Positions 16,839 to 26,047 are shown, numbered from the stretch's first letter. The stretch is DNA of 64,000 nucleotides from Actinoplanes lobatus (GCF_014205215.1 NZ_JACHNC010000001.1:3167001-3231000); one strand, 5' to 3'. Notes: generated by a model from the sequence alone, not told the origin. Made by a program: numbers and translations.

Positions 16839-17507
16839 ATGCGTCCAGACGTTCTCGTCGGTCCGAGCGATTGGCTGATCGAGCAGTTCGGCGACAAGGT
16901 CGCCGACGAGCTGTGGACCCGGGTGCCGGAGGCCTTGAGCACGGCGATCGACCGCGAGGTCCACGCTCACCCAGCCATGACGCAGACCATGGAGCGTGTG
17001 CTCGCCAACCCCCGTTGGCCTCTTCCGTACGAGGAGTTGGTCCTCTTCCTGGGCACACTGCCCGGGGCGGAGATCATCAGCGTGCCGCGCTCGGTCTATC
17101 AGCTGGTCCTGATCAACGGGCATGTGGTCGTGCCGTGGTGCTACGGCCAGTCCGCCCGGATCTCCATGCGGGATGCCGAGGTGGGCCGCTCGTTCGGCCG
17201 TCTCGCCCGCGAGCTCCTGCGCCGCTTCGGCCCGCCGTGGCGCCGCTCCCCGGTGGAGGCCCCGCTACCGCTCGACGCCGTCGACGAGCGCGAGGTCGCC
17301 AAGATCTGCGCGGCGATCGGCGGCATCGAGCCGAAACCCGAGGTGATCATCGCCGGATACGCGGGAGCGCCCAACCTCGGTCTGCTCCGCGCCTGCCTCG
17401 GCGAGATCAAGTCCACTGACAACGGCACCCTCAACTGGAGCCACCTCGACGATCTGCCGCTCCCGCCGCCGGTGATCCCCCGGCCGCGCCGGATGCAGTT
17501 CCCCTGA
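16839..17507 (+). CDS. Unknown 222-residue protein
   Basis: Starts at ATG 16839 behind GGTGGAG. No family is recognised. The protein is soluble, with a mixed alpha/beta look: a central strand pair (VYQLVLINGHVVVPWCYG), a basic helix (FGRLARELLRRFGPPW) and a Pro-rich basic C-terminus. GC content and codon use become typical again at its start, in contrast to the AT-richer bases upstream. It ends at a strong bidirectional terminator. Confidence 0.7.
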   Translation: MRPDVLVGPSDWLIEQFGDKVADELWTRVPEALSTAIDREVHAHPAMTQTMERVLANPRWPLPYEELVLFLGTLPGAEIISVPRSVYQLVLINGHVVVPWCYGQSARISMRDAEVGRSFGRLARELLRRFGPPWRRSPVEAPLPLDAVDEREVAKICAAIGGIEPKPEVIIAGYAGAPNLGLLRACLGEIKSTDNGTLNWSHLDDLPLPPPVIPRPRRMQFP

Positions 17508-17520
17508 CGGTAGGCCGAAA

Positions 17521-17564
17521 GAAGGCCGCGGGCCGCTCCCGGAGGGGAGCGGCCCGCGGCCTTC
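17521..17564. terminator. Bidirectional terminator hairpin between convergent genes
   Basis: Two perfectly complementary 20-base arms (17521-17540 and 17545-17564, rich in GGCCGCGGG) flank the loop GGAG. A-rich bases precede and T-rich bases follow the stem, so it can act for both the gene ending at 17507 and the convergent gene ending at 17591. Confidence 0.9.
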
Positions 17565-17590
17565 TTCATGGCCAGGAACGGCAGGAGGGA

Positions 17591-18541
17591 TCAGGCGGCG
17601 GGGCGCTCGGCCTCCGGCGTCAGGTAGGCGGTGGAGAACGGCTCCCGGCGCGCCCGCATGTCCGCATACGCGGTGACCAGCAGCGGTGTGATGTAGATGC
17701 CGGCGACCAGGTAGTACAGGCCACTCCACAGGCTGGACACGATCGCACCGGGCGTCCCGCCGATGGTCAGCTCCAGCGCGGCCCCGATCCCGGCCAGCAC
17801 CATCGAGGCGCCGATGGTGACCGCCCAGATGCTGCCGATCCGGGCCAGGCTGGCGCCGATGTCGGCGTGGAAGAGGGAGAAGCTGCGCCCGATCCCCGCA
17901 CCCCGCTCGATGGTGACCACCACCGGGAGGACCATGAGTGCCGCGCTGACGTACAGGATGGGCAGGAAGCAGGCGAGGAACGCCAGGGCGCCGAGGAAGC
18001 CGGCGAGGATCTGCCATCCGATCACCGCCGGGCCGCGGCGCAGCGCGGTGCGGAGTGCCTCGCGCAGGCTGACCGGCTGGCCGGTGGCCGCGAGGACGAC
18101 GAGCCGGACGGTGGCCGAGGTGACCACCGCGGACACCAGCGCGGCGACCAGGGTGGCGGCCAGGAGCCAGCCGACCGCCGTCATGAACCCGCTCAGCATC
18201 GAGAGGTCCGGCGGATCGGTCTGGTCGAGCGCCGCGGCCTGGAGCTCCCGCTGTTCGGTGGTCATCAGGACGTTGGCGGGCACGGTCAGCGCGAGCAGCG
18301 GCAGGAGGGCGACCGCGTTCAGCTTCAGCGCGGGCTTCCAGATCTTCTTCGCCAGTGCTCCGGCCCGCGCCCACCAGCCCTCATAGCTCGGGCTGACCAG
18401 CGGGTCATCCGGCATGGCGTAGTACGACGGAGGAATTGCCGGCGGCTGCGCCGGCCAGTAGTGACCGTTGCCGTCCAACTCCGCCCACCCCTGATTCACG
18501 TGTATCCCCAAGACCATCGATGCAAGATCAGCGGGCGTCAC
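17591..18541 (-). CDS. Polytopic membrane protein, unknown function
   Basis: A protein of 316 residues from GTG 18541; the ATG at 18517 is an alternative start. The first 65 residues are soluble and Pro/Tyr-rich (PPAIPPSYYAMPDDP). About five to six hydrophobic segments follow, with a charged cytoplasmic loop at REALRTALRR. This plan is seen in Gly/Pro/Tyr-leader membrane proteins of actinobacteria that resemble glycerophosphoryl diester phosphodiesterase membrane domains. No catalytic motif is visible. It is divergent from the large helicase gene. Confidence 0.65.
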   Translation of the reverse strand: MTPADLASMVLGIHVNQGWAELDGNGHYWPAQPPAIPPSYYAMPDDPLVSPSYEGWWARAGALAKKIWKPALKLNAVALLPLLALTVPANVLMTTEQRELQAAALDQTDPPDLSMLSGFMTAVGWLLAATLVAALVSAVVTSATVRLVVLAATGQPVSLREALRTALRRGPAVIGWQILAGFLGALAFLACFLPILYVSAALMVLPVVVTIERGAGIGRSFSLFHADIGASLARIGSIWAVTIGASMVLAGIGAALELTIGGTPGAIVSSLWSGLYYLVAGIYITPLLVTAYADMRARREPFSTAYLTPEAERPAA

Positions 18542-18617
18542 CTTAGCGGTTCCTCATGCCTGCGCGCCGCCCCCGAAACGGCCTGGTACGCAGGCTCACA
18601 GGATCAATCTCACGCCC

Positions 18618-18623
18618 TAGACT
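18618..18623 (+). promoter_or_regulatory. -10 box (TAGACT) of the large helicase gene, leaderless
   Basis: TAGACT ends seven bases before ATG 18631. This favours that start over the upstream ATG at 18556. Confidence 0.5.
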
Positions 18624-18630
18624 CCCGAGG

Positions 18631-21600
18631 ATGGCCGAGCAGCGCGAATCGCCCTCCACGATCCGGGATCGGGCCGTTGCGGTCGCCGACTATCTGCTCG
18701 CCGTCCGGGCCCAGATGGACCGTCCGGCGCGCACCGTCCCGGGCGACGCGCACTGGCTGCACACGCTGCCCCGCCACCCGGAGTGCCAGATCGGCCCGGG
18801 CACCGACGGCTCCTCCTGGCTCCGCGTCGGCCGCCCCGAGCTGCCCGCCCCGGTGGCGGTCCCGGCCGCGCTGCGCCGGCGCCTACGCGGTGAGGTGGTC
18901 GCCGGTGCGGAGCCGACCGCCGAGCCGAATGCGGAACCGGCCGCGAAGGCGAATGCGAACCCGGCCGCGAAGGCGAATGCGAACCCGGCCACGAACCCGG
19001 CCACGGACCCGGCCACGGAGCCGCCCACGGAGGGCGCCGGCGACGACTTCGAGACCTGGCGCGACGAGGTCTGGCGCCCCTGGTCGCTGCTCACCGCGGC
19101 CACCGAGCAGACCCGTGAGCTGCACCGCCGCCTCTTCGACCGGATGCACCAGCTGGACATGGCGACCGCCACCACCGAGCTGGTCTGGGGCCACGGCATC
19201 GTGGAGACCGTGATCGACGGCGCGCGGGTCCGCTATCCGTTGGTCGCCACTCCGGTTCTGATCGAGTACGACGCCGACCGTGCCCTGGTCACCGTCTCCC
19301 CGGCCGGACCGTCCCGCCTTCAGGTGGAGGCTCTGGCCGGGCTGGACGACCGTCACCTGGCCCAGCTGACCGCCCTGACCGGCCCGGGCGGCGCCGTCGA
19401 GGTCGACCTGTGGAACGACGTCGACCGCCGCGAGCTGTTCGAACGCGCCCTCTCCCGGCTCGGTTTCGACCGGGCGATCGTGGACGGCCCGGAGAACGGG
19501 CCGAAGAAGGGGGCGTTCATCCGGGACGTCGCGGTGCTCTTCGCCCGGCCCCGGCAGCGCCACCTACGCGGCTTCCTGGAGAGCCTGCGCGACGGCCTCA
19601 CCAGCGGCGACATGCACCGGGTGGGTGCGCTGGCCGCGGTGGTGGCGCACGAGCCGAGCCGTCTGCTGATGCCGGACGACCGCCCGGAGACCTGGGAGCG
19701 GGTGGGGGAGCGGCTGCTCATGCCGCTGCCGACGAACGAGGCGCAGGAGTCGATCGCGCGCCGCCTCGCCCACCACCGGAACGTCGCGGTGCAGGGCCCG
19801 CCCGGCACCGGCAAGACGCACACGATCCGCAATCTGATCTGCCATCTCATGGCGAACGGCAAGCGGGTGCTGGTGGTAGCGCAGAAGGAGGAGCCGCTGC
19901 GGGTGCTCCGGGACGGCCTTCCCGAGGAGGTGCAGCCGCTCTGCCTCGCCGTTCTCGGGCGGACCACGGACCAGCTGGTGCAGTTGCAGCTGGCGGCACG
20001 CGAGTTGTCCGACCGGGCCGCCACTCTGGACAAGGAGGCCGAGGGCCGCCGGGTGGACCTGCTGACCCGGAACCTGGAGGAGGCGGAGCGGGAGCTGGCG
20101 GTGGCCATGGCCGGGTTGCGGCTGATCGCCGAGAGCGAGGCTCAGACGTACCAGATCGGTGGGGTTGCTCTGATGCCCGCCGAGGTGGGCGCGTGGTTGC
20201 GTGAGCGCGCCGCCGCGCACGGCGGCATCCCGGATCCGGTCTCCGGTCCGCCGCCGCTGACCATCGAGGAGTTCGCCACCCTGTTGAAGCTGGCCGCCCG
20301 GCTGACGGCGGAGGATCGTGCGGCCGCGATGCGCCCGCTTCCGGAGATCTCGGATCTTCCGGACGCCGCTTCCGCGGCTGCCGCCCGGGCGAAGACGGCG
20401 GAGACCGAGGAGCGCATGTCGCTCCTGGCGGATCAGGGCGTCGACATGACAGCGGTACGCGGTGAGCGCCGCACCGGCATGTCGGATCTGCTGGCCGACC
20501 TGCGCGAGGCGGTGTCCTGGCTGAAGCGCCGCGAGGGCACCTGGACCGATCGTCTCGGCCGGCTGCTGGACGACCCGCACTGGCGCACCCTGTGGAACGA
20601 CCAGGTGGTGCACACCGAGACCCTTTTCGCCGAGCTGGCCACCCTGGCCCGGGAGGTGACCGGGCACCGGATCGCGATCCCCGGCCCGATTCTGGCGGAG
20701 CCGAAACTGCTGCTGTCCCGCCTGGCCGAGGTCCGTCAGCGGTTCGCCGCCGGGAAGAGCCTGAACCGCCTGCTCCAGCCCGGTCTGTTCCGGCTGGCCG
20801 ACGAGGTCCGGGTCGACGGGGAGCCGCTGCGCACGGTGGCCGACGTCGATCTGGCGACCGCCGGCGTACGCCGTGAGCAGGCCCGCCGCCGACTGGGTGA
20901 CGCCTGGTCGGAGTGGGTGGACCGATTGCAGGTCCCGGAGCCGCCGGGCGGCTGGGGTGACCCGGAGGTGTGGGCCGGCACGTTGCTCGCCGAGGCGAAC
21001 CAGTCGCTCGACTTCGATCTGAACCGCTGGCCGCCGCTGGCCCGGCGGATCGCCCCGCTGATGCCGCAGCGGGAGCTGGTCGTGGACGCCACCGGCCTGG
21101 CCGGGGTGGCCGACGCGTGCGAGGCGGCGGCCGAGGTGTTCGGCCTGGAGCAGGCGCGGGCCGTGGAGAAGGCGGTCGCCGAGCGGGTGGCGGCCTGGCC
21201 GGAGCTGGCCGAGTCGTGGCGCACGCTGGACGACTGGGACTCCTCGATCGGCGAGGTGCGCCGGCTGGTGCTGCTCCAGCCGGACGTGATGCGGTTCGAC
21301 GCCGCCTACCACCGGCTCGTGGCGGCCGCCCCGGAGTGGGCCGCGATGATCGCCGGCGGTGAGCACCCGGTGCTCTCCGGTCAGGCGGTCCTGTCGGCGT
21401 GGGAGTGGCGGCGCGCCCAGACCTGGTTCGACGGGGTGGTCGGCGAGGTCGATCCGGCGGTGCTGTCGCGCCGGGTGGAGCGGGCCCGGTCCCGGATCCG
21501 GAGCCTGACCGCGGAGCTGGTGGTGGCGTCGGCGTGGCTGGAGGTGTCCCGGGCGCTGGACGACCGGCGCCGGGCCGCGCTGGCCGACTGGGCCACCGCC

Positions 21601-22941
21601 CTGCGCAAGATCGGCAAGGGTACCGGGCGGGGCGCCGCGACCTGGCAGGCGCACGCTCAGCGGGCCATGGAGTCGGCCGTGTCGGCGGTGCCGGTCTGGG
21701 TCATGTCGGTGGACCGGGCGATCGAGCAGTTCGCCGGCGGCGCCCGGTTCGACGTGGTGATCGTCGACGAGGCGTCCCAGGCCGATCTCTTCTCCCTGCC
21801 GGTGCTCACGCTCGCCGAGCGGGCCGTGGTGGTCGGCGACGACCAGCAGATCGGCCCGCAGCTCGGGTTCGTGGGCCCGGTCACCGGCCTGATCCGGCGG
21901 CATCTGGACGGGGTGCCCTCGGCCGAGCACTTCGACCCCGAGTCCTCCCTGTACGACCACGCGGTCCGCCGCTCGCCGGAGCGGATCCTGCTGACCGAGC
22001 ACTTCCGCTGTGTCCCGCAGATCATCGAGTTCTCGTCGCGGCACTACTACGACGGCAGGATCCGGCCGTTGCGGGCGGACCGTCCGTCCCTGCCCCCGAT
22101 CCAGACGGTGTTCTGTGAGAGCGGGGAACGCCGGCCGCTGGCCGGGTACGGCGACGTGAACCTGGAGGAGGCCACCGCACTGGTCGACCGGGTCACCAAG
22201 ATCGTGGCCGATCCGCGGTACGACGGCCGCACCCTCGGCGTGATCAGCCTGCTCTCCAGCAGCGGGCAGGCCACCTACCTGCTGGAGCAGTTGCGTGAGG
22301 CGATCGGCGAGGACGAGATCCAGGCACGGCGGTTGCGGGTCGGTGACGCGTACACGTTCCAGGGCGACGAACGCGACGTGGTGCTGATCTCCACCGTGGT
22401 GTCGGAGCGGGATCCCCGGATCGCGGCGTTCACCAAGCGCGACTACCACCGGCGGATCAACGTGGCCGCCTCCCGGGCCCGGGACCAGCTCTGGATCTTC
22501 CACTCGGTGCGGCCCGGGGCACTGCTCGACGACGACGCCCGGGGACGGCTCCTGTCGTACGCCGTCGATCTGCCCGCGGAGGCCGCGGCGGCCGATCCGG
22601 CCGTGCACTGCGAGACCGATTTCGAGAGGGACGTGCTCAAGCTTCTGGTGGGCCGCGGGTACCGGCCGATTCCGCAGTTCCGGATCGGGGACTACCGGAT
22701 CGACTTCGTGCTGAACGCGCCGGACGGGCGGCGGCTGGCGATCGAGTGTGACGGCGACACCTACCGCGGACCGGACCAGTGGGAGAGCGACATGCGGCGG
22801 CAGTCCGTGCTGGAACGGGTGGGGAATTGCGTCTTCGTCCGCATCCGTGGCAGTGTCTTCGCGCGCGAGCCTGAGGTGGCGATCCGTCCGGTCTGGCAGC
22901 GGATCGGTGAGCTGGAGATCACTACGGTCGACGGCGACTGA
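18631..22941 (+). CDS. Large Upf1-like SF1 helicase fused to a DUF559/Vsr-like nuclease (defence type)
   Basis: A protein of 1436 residues. After an N-terminal domain and a low-complexity linker (about residues 90-135, repeats of AKANANPA) come the helicase halves. These are Walker A QGPPGTGKT (Lys395), a roughly 600-residue helical insertion, Walker B VIVDEASQ (Glu1047), motif III VVGDDQQIGP and the C-terminal motifs YTFQGDERDVV and NVAASRARDQLW. Residues 1331-1436 form a DUF559/Vsr-like PD-(D/E)XK nuclease (YRIDFVL, AIECDGDTY). This domain plan matches helicase-nuclease anti-phage proteins such as the Hhe type. The defence role is an inference from architecture. Confidence 0.88.
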   Translation: MAEQRESPSTIRDRAVAVADYLLAVRAQMDRPARTVPGDAHWLHTLPRHPECQIGPGTDGSSWLRVGRPELPAPVAVPAALRRRLRGEVVAGAEPTAEPNAEPAAKANANPAAKANANPATNPATDPATEPPTEGAGDDFETWRDEVWRPWSLLTAATEQTRELHRRLFDRMHQLDMATATTELVWGHGIVETVIDGARVRYPLVATPVLIEYDADRALVTVSPAGPSRLQVEALAGLDDRHLAQLTALTGPGGAVEVDLWNDVDRRELFERALSRLGFDRAIVDGPENGPKKGAFIRDVAVLFARPRQRHLRGFLESLRDGLTSGDMHRVGALAAVVAHEPSRLLMPDDRPETWERVGERLLMPLPTNEAQESIARRLAHHRNVAVQGPPGTGKTHTIRNLICHLMANGKRVLVVAQKEEPLRVLRDGLPEEVQPLCLAVLGRTTDQLVQLQLAARELSDRAATLDKEAEGRRVDLLTRNLEEAERELAVAMAGLRLIAESEAQTYQIGGVALMPAEVGAWLRERAAAHGGIPDPVSGPPPLTIEEFATLLKLAARLTAEDRAAAMRPLPEISDLPDAASAAAARAKTAETEERMSLLADQGVDMTAVRGERRTGMSDLLADLREAVSWLKRREGTWTDRLGRLLDDPHWRTLWNDQVVHTETLFAELATLAREVTGHRIAIPGPILAEPKLLLSRLAEVRQRFAAGKSLNRLLQPGLFRLADEVRVDGEPLRTVADVDLATAGVRREQARRRLGDAWSEWVDRLQVPEPPGGWGDPEVWAGTLLAEANQSLDFDLNRWPPLARRIAPLMPQRELVVDATGLAGVADACEAAAEVFGLEQARAVEKAVAERVAAWPELAESWRTLDDWDSSIGEVRRLVLLQPDVMRFDAAYHRLVAAAPEWAAMIAGGEHPVLSGQAVLSAWEWRRAQTWFDGVVGEVDPAVLSRRVERARSRIRSLTAELVVASAWLEVSRALDDRRRAALADWATALRKIGKGTGRGAATWQAHAQRAMESAVSAVPVWVMSVDRAIEQFAGGARFDVVIVDEASQADLFSLPVLTLAERAVVVGDDQQIGPQLGFVGPVTGLIRRHLDGVPSAEHFDPESSLYDHAVRRSPERILLTEHFRCVPQIIEFSSRHYYDGRIRPLRADRPSLPPIQTVFCESGERRPLAGYGDVNLEEATALVDRVTKIVADPRYDGRTLGVISLLSSSGQATYLLEQLREAIGEDEIQARRLRVGDAYTFQGDERDVVLISTVVSERDPRIAAFTKRDYHRRINVAASRARDQLWIFHSVRPGALLDDDARGRLLSYAVDLPAEAAAADPAVHCETDFERDVLKLLVGRGYRPIPQFRIGDYRIDFVLNAPDGRRLAIECDGDTYRGPDQWESDMRRQSVLERVGNCVFVRIRGSVFAREPEVAIRPVWQRIGELEITTVDGD
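18934..18990 (+). repeat. In-frame 24-bp tandem repeat in the helicase linker
   Basis: Two exact copies of a 24-base unit containing GCGAAGGCGAATGCGAAC follow each other and continue into degenerate copies (AACCCGGCCACG-type). They encode the Ala/Asn/Pro linker. The period is a multiple of three, so copy-number changes would alter linker length without a frameshift. Confidence 0.7.
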
Positions 22942-23280
22942 TCCGTCACGCACCGCGCGACCGTCGTCGCGCTGGGTGCATGTTCGGGCCTGGATTCAGG
23001 TAGGGAAATGCGGAAGGTTCCACAGCAAATACACGTAGTGACTGTCTGTCATGGATCAGGCGAGGCCATTTCGGTGGAATTGTAAGGGAACGAGGTCCTC
23101 CATTCGGTTGTTTCGTTACTCTGGATGGGCGATAATTCCCTGCTCATGGCCTTGCCTGCGGATACGTCAAAACTTTGACGCTTGCGTCCACTGTTACTAC
23201 GGCCCGGTGACAGGTCGTAATAGGTGAGGGGTCTTGATGGCTGCGGGAACAGCCGTGCACAAGGGGGGAGGTGGCGGCAT
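22942..23280. other. Intergenic region upstream of the PAS/EAL gene
   Basis: These 339 bases have no coding frame of note. They hold an AT-richer patch at about 23080-23180 and a palindrome at 23165-23180 that overlaps a possible -35 element. Confidence 0.5.
23165..23180. promoter_or_regulatory. Palindromic operator candidate overlapping a -35 box
   Basis: CGTCAAA and TTTGACG pair perfectly across the two bases AC. The right arm contains TTGACG (23175-23180), a good -35 element. Seventeen bases later comes TACGGC, a partial -10 at 23198-23203. A repressor bound here would block the promoter of the PAS/EAL gene. Confidence 0.45.
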
Positions 23281-24951
23281 ATGACGGTGCCCGAAGAACG
23301 GGAGCTCTGGACTCCCGCACCGCCGCACACCCTGCCGGAGCCACGGCAGCCCGCCGACGACCGGGCCGCGTGGTTCACGTACACCGCCGCCGGTGACCAG
23401 ATCGTCTGGTCCGCGGCGCTCTCCGCGATGGTCGGCCGCGCCCCCACCGAGAAGGGGATGACCCGGCAGATCCTCGCCCGCCACGTCCACCGCGACGACC
23501 ACGCCAAGGCCCTCGGCGCCATCACCGAAGCCTGGACCAGCCAGAACACCGTGCTCATCACGGTCCGGCTGATGCGCGCCGACGGCGGCTGGTTCGACGT
23601 CGACTGCACCCTCGAACCGATGGCCGGGCCGGACGGCACGGTGCGCGGCATCCGCGGCACGATCCGCGACGTCTCGGCCCGCGAGCGGGCCCGCCGCGAG
23701 TCGGCCCGCCTCACCCGGCGCGGTGAGACCGTCCAGGCCTCGCTCGTCGAGCCGGATCCGGCCACCGGCCTGCTCACCCGGGCGCGCTTCGCCGACGAGG
23801 TCGACCGCGCCCTGCGCGGAGCCGGGGGCGCGCTCCTGGTGCTCCGGGTCCAGGCCGGAGAAGCCGACGGGGTACGCCCGGAGTACAACGCCGATCTGCT
23901 GCACCGCATCGCCCGGCTGCTCGAGGACCAGGTCCGCCCGGAGCACCTGCTCGGGCGGGTCGGCCCCAACGAGATCGCCGTGCTGTTCGCCCGGACCATC
24001 TGGCGGGCCGCCCGTGAACAGGCCCGGGTGCTGATCGAGGCGCTGCGCGAGGCGGCGTGCGTCTGGGGCGGCCTGGTCCGGTTCGAGCAGGACGCCGAGG
24101 CCGGCAGTCACGGCCTGCTGATCGACGCCGAACAGGCCTGGCGGCAGTCCCGGGAGGCGGACCGCCCGCTGACCCTGGTGGCGCACCCGGTTCCGGTCCG
24201 CGACCGGCAGGGCTCCTACCGCTCCCGGGTCGCCGACGCGCTCGGCACCGACCGGTTCACCCTCTACTCGCAGCCGATCCTGGAGTTGCAGACCAACCGG
24301 GTGACCCGGCACGAGCTGCTGCTGCGGGTGATCGACGAGAGCGACGGCCCGCAGTCGCCGATCCAGGTGCTGGACGCCGCCGAGCGGCTCGACGCGGTCT
24401 TCGACATCGACCTCTGGGTGGTGGAGCGGGCCATGCGGCTCGCCGCCGAGCAGCCCGGCCTGTGCCTCCAGGTCAACCTGTCCGGCCGGTCGGTCGGCGA
24501 TCCGCGGCTGACCAACGAGGTGGAGAAGCTGCTGGACCGCTATCAGGTGGATCCGGCGCAGCTCACCTTCGAGATCACCGAGACGGCGCTGATCGGCAAC
24601 CTGAGCGAGGCCCGCCGGTTCGCCGACCGGGTCCGTGACCTGGGCTGCGGTCTGGCGCTGGACGACTTCGGCTCCGGCTACGCCTCGTTCCGCTACCTGC
24701 GGCTCTTCCCGATCGACCTCGTCAAGATCGACGGGGAGTACGTGGTGGACCTGGTCGACAACCCGCAGGACCAGGTGCTGGTCCGGGCCCTGGTGCAGGT
24801 CTGCCAGGCGTACGGCATCCACACCGTCGCCGAGTTCGTGCAGGACGAGGCCACCCTGCGGATGCTGCGGGAGCTCGGCGTCGACTACGTGCAGGGCTAC
24901 CTCATCGGCCGTCCGGCGCCGGTTCTCCCGGGCCGATTGCGGAGTGCCTGA
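23281..24951 (+). CDS. PAS domain, degenerate GGDEF and EAL domain protein
   Basis: A protein of 556 residues from ATG 23281, behind GGGGGAGG. A PAS fold covers about residues 28-140 (FTYTAAGDQIVWS ... GTIRDVSARERAR). The following GGDEF domain is degenerate, with GPNEI at the active site, so cyclase activity is unlikely. The EAL domain (about 310-550) has ELL in place of EAL. It keeps QVNLSGRS, EITETAL, LDDFGSG, VKIDGEYV and a Glu at TVAEFVQDE, so phosphodiesterase activity remains possible. It is the second EAL protein in the window. Confidence 0.87.
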   Translation: MTVPEERELWTPAPPHTLPEPRQPADDRAAWFTYTAAGDQIVWSAALSAMVGRAPTEKGMTRQILARHVHRDDHAKALGAITEAWTSQNTVLITVRLMRADGGWFDVDCTLEPMAGPDGTVRGIRGTIRDVSARERARRESARLTRRGETVQASLVEPDPATGLLTRARFADEVDRALRGAGGALLVLRVQAGEADGVRPEYNADLLHRIARLLEDQVRPEHLLGRVGPNEIAVLFARTIWRAAREQARVLIEALREAACVWGGLVRFEQDAEAGSHGLLIDAEQAWRQSREADRPLTLVAHPVPVRDRQGSYRSRVADALGTDRFTLYSQPILELQTNRVTRHELLLRVIDESDGPQSPIQVLDAAERLDAVFDIDLWVVERAMRLAAEQPGLCLQVNLSGRSVGDPRLTNEVEKLLDRYQVDPAQLTFEITETALIGNLSEARRFADRVRDLGCGLALDDFGSGYASFRYLRLFPIDLVKIDGEYVVDLVDNPQDQVLVRALVQVCQAYGIHTVAEFVQDEATLRMLRELGVDYVQGYLIGRPAPVLPGRLRSA

Positions 24952-24970
24952 CCCGGGTAACGGTCCAGGC

Positions 24971-25360
24971 ATGGAGCACTTCACGATTGCCACTGTCGCT
25001 GAGCAGAGCCCCGATTTCCGCCGTGTGCTCTGGACCGGGAAGCACACCCAGCTCGTGATCATGACGGTCCCGCCGGGCGGCGAGATCGGCGAGGAGATCC
25101 ACGAGGTGGACCAGATCCTCACCTTCGTGAGCGGGATCGGCAAGGCCGTCGTCGGCGGCCGGACCCGCAAGGTCGAGCAGGGAGACCTGGTCGTGGTGCC
25201 CGCCGGGACGAAGCACAACTTCCTCAACGACGGCCCGAACCCGCTTGTCCTCTACACCGTCTACGGCCCGCCGGAGCACGCCGACGGGGCGGTGCACAAG
25301 ACCAAGGAAGAGGCCGACGCGGCCGAGGAGGCCGGCAAGGACGAGCCGCCCGCCGCATGA
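24971..25360 (+). CDS. Small cupin-domain protein
   Basis: A protein of 129 residues. A single cupin barrel shows the motif pair GEEIHEVDQIL and GDLVVVPAGTKHNFLNDG, with His/Glu/His residues suitable for a metal. An acidic, lysine-containing tail (KTKEEADAAEEAGKDE) follows. The substrate is unknown. It starts 19 bases after the EAL gene stop and may be read through with it. A long hairpin follows its stop. Confidence 0.85.
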   Translation: MEHFTIATVAEQSPDFRRVLWTGKHTQLVIMTVPPGGEIGEEIHEVDQILTFVSGIGKAVVGGRTRKVEQGDLVVVPAGTKHNFLNDGPNPLVLYTVYGPPEHADGAVHKTKEEADAAEEAGKDEPPAA

Positions 25361-25375
25361 GAAAACCTTTTAGGC

Positions 25376-25429
25376 ACACGGCGCCGGAACCGGCCGAGGC
25401 CCCCCAGCCAGCCGGTTCCGGCGCCGTGT
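25376..25429. terminator. Long hairpin after the cupin gene
   Basis: Arms of 19 bases (25376-25394 and 25411-25429, ACACGGCGCCGG... / ...CCGGCGCCGTGT) are perfectly complementary around a 16-base loop. No T-run follows, as is common for actinobacterial terminators. Confidence 0.75.
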
Positions 25430-25555
25430 CGGGGTGAAAGTCCCCGGACAGCGTACCCGCCCAGGTTCACGTAAGTCGATCGAATCCAGGGCCGATCCGT
25501 AACGCCTTCTGTGGATCTCGGCTGTCCGGCCACTACCGTAGCCGTCGATCGCCAC

Positions 25556-25561
25556 TAACCT
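25556..25561 (+). promoter_or_regulatory. -10 box (TAACCT) of the MarR-type gene, leaderless
   Basis: TAACCT is followed by six bases and ATG 25568; no ribosome-binding site is present. Confidence 0.45.
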
Positions 25562-25567
25562 GCCAGC

Positions 25568-26047
25568 ATGGACGAGCCTCGCTGGTTGACCGATGAGCAA
25601 CAGCAAGCCTGGCGGCAGGTGGTCGAAGTACTCGTCCGGGTGCCGGCGGCGCTCGAGGCCCAGCTCCAGCGGGACGCCGGTCTGACCCACATGGGCTACC
25701 TGGTCCTGATGACCCTCTCCGAGCGGTCCGACCGGCGTCTGTCGATGAGTCACCTGGCGAAACGGGCCAGCGCCTCGCTGTCCCGGCTCTCCCACGTGGT
25801 GGCCCGGCTGGAGGAGAAGGGCTGGGTCCGGCGGGAACGCGACGCCGCGGACGGCCGGGTCCAGATCGCCGTGCTCACCGGCGCCGGCTGGGAGAAGGTG
25901 GTGGAGACGGCGCCCGGGCACGCGGAGGCCGTACAGCAATTGATCTTCGATCGGCTCACCCCCGGGCAGGCCCGCCAGCTCGCCAAGGCCGCCGAGGCGC
26001 TGCTGGAGACGCCACTGGAGGTTCGTTCCCGTCCCGTTTCCCGGTGA
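25568..26047 (+). CDS. MarR-family transcriptional regulator
   Basis: A protein of 159 residues with the MarR winged helix-turn-helix: MGYLVLMTLSERSDRRLSM, SHLAKRASASLSRLSHVVARLEEKG and the wing VRRERDAADGRVQIAVLT. Dimerisation helices flank it. Such proteins usually repress an adjacent gene in response to small aromatic or reactive ligands. The mycothiol-dependent dehydrogenase gene begins 54 bases downstream, which makes it a plausible target. Confidence 0.9.
   Translation: MDEPRWLTDEQQQAWRQVVEVLVRVPAALEAQLQRDAGLTHMGYLVLMTLSERSDRRLSMSHLAKRASASLSRLSHVVARLEEKGWVRRERDAADGRVQIAVLTGAGWEKVVETAPGHAEAVQQLIFDRLTPGQARQLAKAAEALLETPLEVRSRPVSR

Noticed and set aside
19564..22953. A 1129-codon open frame on the minus strand across the large helicase gene
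   Set aside because: It is the antisense shadow of a gene with clear helicase motifs; its sequence is His/Arg/Pro-rich with no family resemblance, as expected of high-GC antisense frames.
23750..24150. Diguanylate cyclase activity for the PAS/EAL protein
   Set aside because: The active-site sequence is GPNEI rather than GGDEF, lacking the residues needed for GTP binding and metal coordination.
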